From Deltaproteobacteria bacterium (GTDB lineage Bacteria; Desulfobacterota; Syntrophia; Syntrophales; UBA5619), in contig JAMDBG010000206.1 of the NCBI GenBank assembly GCA_023487865.1, forward strand, positions 1-5,614: a stretch of 5,614 bases of DNA, written 5' to 3'. Positions 4,824 to 5,614 of this stretch are shown in pieces (the stretch's first letter is position 1; each line of letters opens with the position of its first letter). The translations under genes were made by a program, and so were the position numbers. Below the pieces are notes generated by a model. The model was not told the DNA's origin, made no database searches, and saw only the letters and a program-made list of their open reading frames with translations.

Positions 4824-5614
4824 ATGAAGGCAACGGCTCTGGGTTTCTCCTTGTTCCTGCTCCTTCCGCTCTTTTTCGCACCAGCCATGGGACAGGCCGC
4901 TGACGACAGGACCGTTGCGGTGACGGTCGTCAAGAATGATAACCTGATCAAACTCTGCCGGAAATATCTCGCCGACCCCGCAAAGTGGCGGGAGATCGGG
5001 AAGATAAACCGGCTCAGGGATGTCGACCTTATCCATCCGGGGCAATCATTGATCGTCCCGGTCAGGCTCCTCAGGGGCGTTCCCGTAGACGGCCGGGTGA
5101 TCTTCGCCAAGGGCGGCGTGGAGGTCAAGGCCGCAGGCGAAGGGGAGTGGAGGCCGCTCCGACTGAACGACCGTGTCCGGCAGGGAAATCTGATAAAGAC
5201 GGGCCGGGAAAGCGCCGTCGAGATCGCCTTCGACGACGGAACCACCCTCTTCCAACGGCCCGACACGACCCTGGGGCTGAGTGAGGCGCAGCGCAAGGGC
5301 GAAACCCATATCTTTCAGCGGCTGACCCTCCCGATAGGGAGGCTGCTGATGAACGTGCGGCGCGCCACGGGTCGGGATTCACGGATCGAAATCCATACCC
5401 CCTCCGCCACGGCCGTGGCCAGGGGAACGGATTTCCGGGTTTCCGTCGATGCAAAGGAATCGACGACCTCCGAAGTCCTCGAGGGGGGCGTCGCCGTAGA
5501 GGCGATGAAGCAGGCGGTCTTGCTCAAGGAGGGCGAAGGGACTCTCGTCACCAAAGGAGCGCCGCCGCTTGCACCGCGGAAACTGCTCTCCCCGCCCTCA
5601 TTGGCCGATCTCCA
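4824..5614 (+). CDS. Exported LysM- and FecR-domain protein (3' end beyond window)
   Basis: The reading frame is open from the ATG at 4824 to the window end, giving 263 residues with no stop. AGGGAGG (4811-4817) stands six bases before the start. A signal peptide is evident: MKATALGFS, then a Leu/Phe-rich core, then APAMGQA with cleavage near residues 25-26. A LysM domain follows at about 31-80, with DNLIKLCRKYLADPAKWREI and LIHPGQSLIVP as hallmarks; this fold binds peptidoglycan. A FecR-type domain follows at about 88-225: GEWRPLRLNDRVRQGNLIKT, then SAVEIAFDDGTTLFQ, and later IHTPSATAVARGTDFRV and VLEGGVAV. Proteins of this architecture are usually periplasmic and of unknown precise role. 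No sigma factor or TonB receptor gene is visible nearby, so classical FecR signalling is not implied. Longer members carry further C-terminal repeats, which would lie outside the window. Confidence 0.88.
   Translation, partial: MKATALGFSLFLLLPLFFAPAMGQAADDRTVAVTVVKNDNLIKLCRKYLADPAKWREIGKINRLRDVDLIHPGQSLIVPVRLLRGVPVDGRVIFAKGGVEVKAAGEGEWRPLRLNDRVRQGNLIKTGRESAVEIAFDDGTTLFQRPDTTLGLSEAQRKGETHIFQRLTLPIGRLLMNVRRATGRDSRIEIHTPSATAVARGTDFRVSVDAKESTTSEVLEGGVAVEAMKQAVLLKEGEGTLVTKGAPPLAPRKLLSPPSLADL

Noticed and set aside
1..5614. CRISPR arrays, tRNA/rRNA genes, insertion sequences, riboswitches
   Set aside because: No regularly spaced repeats, no cloverleaf or rRNA-like segments, no transposase-like frame with terminal repeats, and no leader long enough or structured enough for a known riboswitch were seen.

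Overview
The window (5,614 bases, mostly GC-rich; 43 of 60 bases are G or C at 2821-2880) looks like chromosomal DNA from a Gram-negative bacterium. The exported TctC-type binding protein implies a periplasm. The LysM-plus-FecR architecture of the last gene and the overall style recall Desulfobacterota ('Deltaproteobacteria') genomes, but that placement is a weak inference without database searches.

Layout: positions 1-4208 carry a co-directional (+) cluster. It holds the last 27 codons of a medium-chain (zinc-type) alcohol dehydrogenase (ends 86), a sugar phosphate isomerase/epimerase-like TIM-barrel protein (158-1078), and a complete tripartite tricarboxylate transporter in the order tctC (1125-2111), tctB (2193-2684, possibly from 2160) and tctA (2700-4208). 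Gaps are 71, 46, 81 and 15 bases, so the cluster is probably one transcription unit. The likely scheme is that TctC binds an organic or sugar-type acid in the periplasm, TctAB imports it using an ion gradient, and the dehydrogenase and isomerase-like enzyme act on it inside the cell. The substrate cannot be read from the sequence.

Positions 4209-4823 are different. The stretch is markedly AT-richer (101 of 240 bases G+C at 4321-4560, 42 %). It holds one plausible small minus-strand gene of unknown function (4299-4559), a near-perfect 24-base palindrome and a strong 13-bp hairpin. No canonical intrinsic terminator was seen after tctA.

At 4824 a new (+) gene starts with a good ribosome binding site and runs off the window end. 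It encodes an exported protein with a LysM domain followed by a FecR domain, probably a periplasmic peptidoglycan-associated protein, and has no evident link to the transporter cluster.

I see no CRISPR array, tRNA, rRNA, insertion sequence or recognisable new defence or biosynthetic system. The items most worth a second look are the isomerase residue K158 at a likely metal-ligand position, the hairpin between tctC and tctB that buries a ribosome binding site, and the low-GC island with its unknown small gene.
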